Shown here piece after piece: positions 15,731 to 17,573 of a DNA stretch of 17,573 bases; within the stretch, counting starts at the first letter, position 1, and the number at the start of each line of letters is the position of its first letter. Source of the DNA: Glomus cerebriforme (Eukaryota > Glomeromycota > Glomeromycetes > Glomerales > Glomeraceae); assembly GCA_003550305.1 (NCBI GenBank), contig QKYT01000082.1:78964-96536 (forward strand), read 5' to 3'. The notes under the pieces were generated by a model. The model saw only the letters and a program-made list of their open reading frames with translations. It did no database searches and was not told the origin of the DNA. Position numbers and translations under genes: made by a program.

Positions 15731-17507
15731 TTATGCCGAAACTTGTAATAAATATTCTGAACCTTTTGCCCCAGTTTTTAAAGATTTACTATATTCATAA
15801 TAATCATCGAAGTGTTCATCGAGGCGTTCTTCATTTTCTCTGTATAGAAAGAAATAATGGAAAGAACTGGTATTTGTCACCATAAAATTTCAGCATATTA
15901 AACATTTTTTGATATATTTACCTTTAATATCGGTATCAAATTCTTGGTCTTTTTGTTGAAAATAAGATCACTCGGGTACATTTGACGGATGGAGGAGATC
16001 TTAACATTACGTTTCGTTATTGTAATTTCAGTTTCTTGTTAATTGAGCCGATTGTAATATTAGAGCATACGGATCGAGAACTTTTTGAAGAAGATTCTTT
16101 AACTGAAACAAATAATAACAATGTAAATATCAAATATACAAATAAAAAAAAAAATATCAGATACAGAACTTCGTTCAATCTCCATGAGAGATCATATATG
16201 TTTATTATACAGCTTTGAGATTCTTCATCCATCTCGCTCATTTCTGGAGAGTGGATTTTTTTATCCGCCAATAATTCAATAAGCTCTTTCTCATCATACT
16301 TCATGATTTCATTATTATGATTTAAGTAAAGAGCCTTCGCTCCTTTTATTCAACGTGTCCTTTTCTAATTGTTTATTATTATAAACACAAAAGTTATTAC
16401 TATTTATAATAAACATAAATTTTAAGCGATAAATTATACCTCATTTAAACGGCTGTTGGCATGTAATCGATGATTGTCTGCGTCGATTCGCCCTTTTATT
16501 TTGTAATTGTTTCTACTTCTNCTTGATCTATNAAGTGTTTGGAGCCATTTGCTTATTTGANCNTAANAAGCATGATAATTCAGTTTTAAAGCCTTGATCA
16601 ATTTCAAAATGAGTTTTCTTCAAATTTTGATATTTGATTGGCTATTGAATGTTTCATTATAGTTCATGTCAAGATCAGGAGGAATAGTTTTCAAAATTGT
16701 CTTCATTCTAGCCTAAATTATTTGCAAACAAAGAAAGAAAAGAAATTTGATAAGTATNGGTACAAATCATAAAATCGTCTAAGAAAATTGGACGAACCCT
16801 NGCGCTCTTTTCGTTGTCATATGAACTGGATGAACTTTCATCNGTANTACTATCCTCNGAACTGCTCTTATATCTAGTAGAGCGTTTTTTCTTCGATTTA
16901 GAGTGCGAACTACTCTTTTGTCTTTTTCCTCTGATTCTTTTTTTTTCCCTTTCGCTTATTTGATTAAGGTTCGAACAACTGTTAATATCTCTTAAGATCT
17001 GTGAAAAGTTGATCATTTTCACAACCAAATTCTTGATTAATCTCCATTAAATATTCATTATTTTCCTGCAACCCTTTTAAATCTGAAGACATTGTCTGGA
17101 ATTTTCACCGAGTTCCTCTAATTGCCGTCAAAGTTTTTTATTTTGGACTTTAAATCCTGGTTTTCAGCTTTTAAGTTTAGTCAAATATAGAAAATAACAT
17201 TAGAAAGTGAATAATAATTAAATAAAATTATATAACTAAAATCAACAGTCACTATCATATTCCGAACTAGTATAGATTGATTCTTACCGAACGTGGGTTG
17301 AATCTTGAACATTTGTTAAATCTTTTTCANGATTTTCATTAAGTAAATATTTCATTAGAAAGCAAATTTTTTTGATTGTTACTGGTGCACTTTCTGAAGA
17401 AATGATAGATATTGCACAGTTATCTAATAAATCTTCAGGAATTTGAAGGTGAAAGCGATCTCTCTTTGGTTTTCGACTCGTATCTTCATCAGTTTGTTTT
17501 CCGCGAT
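15731..17507 (-). pseudogene. Multi-exon coiled-coil protein with basic/Ser-acidic tract; frame broken repeatedly
   Basis: A chain of minus-strand coding segments ends at a stop at 15731-15733. 17507-17288 includes I-P-E-D-L-L-D-N-C-A-I and ends at a GTAAGA donor. 17180-17118 and 17092-16982 are coiled-coil-like (L-K-A-E-N-Q-D-L-K; L-Q-E-N-N-E-Y-L-M-E-I). ~17010-16750 is very basic (K-R-I-R-G-K-R-Q-K; K-S-K-K-K-R-S) then Ser/acidic, the look of a nuclear or nucleic-acid-binding region. ~16713-16440 includes G-R-I-D-A-D-N-H-R-L and ends at a GTATAA donor. 16304-16170 is charged. An intron (16169-16103) leads to 16102 onward. 15837-15731 ends Y-L-L-Q-V-S-A after a spliced QQKDQEF exon (donor at 15921). 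Several junctions are not introns but one- or two-base frame slips (near 17120, 16983, 16620, 16315, 16030, 15955). All N bases of the window (16521-17330) fall here, so poor sequence may explain some breaks. The family is not recognised. The 5' end probably lies beyond the window. Confidence 0.5.
16103..16169 (-). other. Candidate 67-nt intron in the broken coiled-coil gene
   Basis: The donor GTTCTG follows a GAA codon and the acceptor is TTTGTTTCAG. Both are phase 0. It joins a W-R-L-N-E end to an L-K-N-L-L-Q-K-V-L-D start, both helix-like. The intervening translation is low-complexity Phe/Leu, as expected for an AT-rich intron. Confidence 0.55.
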
Positions 17508-17573
17508 CTATATTTGTATATCAATTTATAATGAATTTTAGACTTTCAAGAGAGAAGTGAAAAAAAATAAGCT

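Noticed and set aside
16966..16976. GGTTCGAAC, resembling a tRNA T-loop
   Set aside because: No acceptor stem, D-arm or anticodon arm can be built around it, and the opposite strand here reads as basic protein sequence.

Overview
This window looks like a piece of a very AT-rich, intron-rich fungal genome. The one well-conserved gene has 13 short GT-AG introns (about 55 to 117 nt), and a second gene encodes a Thr-rich surface protein of fungal type. The long AT-rich spacers, transposon remnants and apparently lineage-specific coiled-coil genes remind me of arbuscular mycorrhizal fungi (Glomeromycotina, Rhizophagus-like). That placement is an inference from style, not a database result.

Left part (1-2174): a broken BED zinc-finger (hAT-transposase-like) fragment lies at the edge. 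It is followed by two degenerate short-period repeats, a 196-bp MITE-like element with imperfect inverted ends and TA flanks, and a 43-bp tandem repeat. 2175-2835 (minus) is a two-exon gene for a 198-residue secreted, Thr-rich, probably membrane- or GPI-anchored protein with a dibasic (KR) site after the signal peptide. The spacer 2836-4534 holds a decayed coding remnant near 3754-4053 and the upstream region of the main gene.

Centre (4535-9640, plus): a complete 14-exon gene for an FG-nucleoporin of the Nup159/Nup214 family. My splice model gives exactly 4038 nt (1345 residues). The order is N-terminal beta-propeller, Ser/Thr/Pro linker, coiled coil, acidic region with a D/N repeat, and a C-terminal FG-repeat domain. 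Coiled coil before FG domain is the animal Nup214 order, not that of budding yeast Nup159. In the family, the propeller recruits the mRNA-export ATPase Dbp5/DDX19 at the cytoplasmic face of the pore, the coiled coil anchors to Nup82/Nup88 and Nsp1/Nup62, and the FG repeats bind transport receptors.

Right part (9641-17573): about 4.5 kb of AT-rich spacer carries several degenerate tandem repeats (81-bp, 68-bp and 10-bp periods) and a long homopurine tract. An ORF remnant at 14188-14412 overlaps three consecutive hairpins. Two minus-strand loci of unrecognised, probably lineage-specific proteins follow: a 98-residue ORF (14917-15213), and a multi-exon coiled-coil/basic/acidic gene (15731-17507) whose frame is broken several times. 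All the N bases in the window lie in that last locus, so its breaks may be sequence errors rather than true decay. I found no tRNA, rRNA or CRISPR, and no convincing new multi-gene system.
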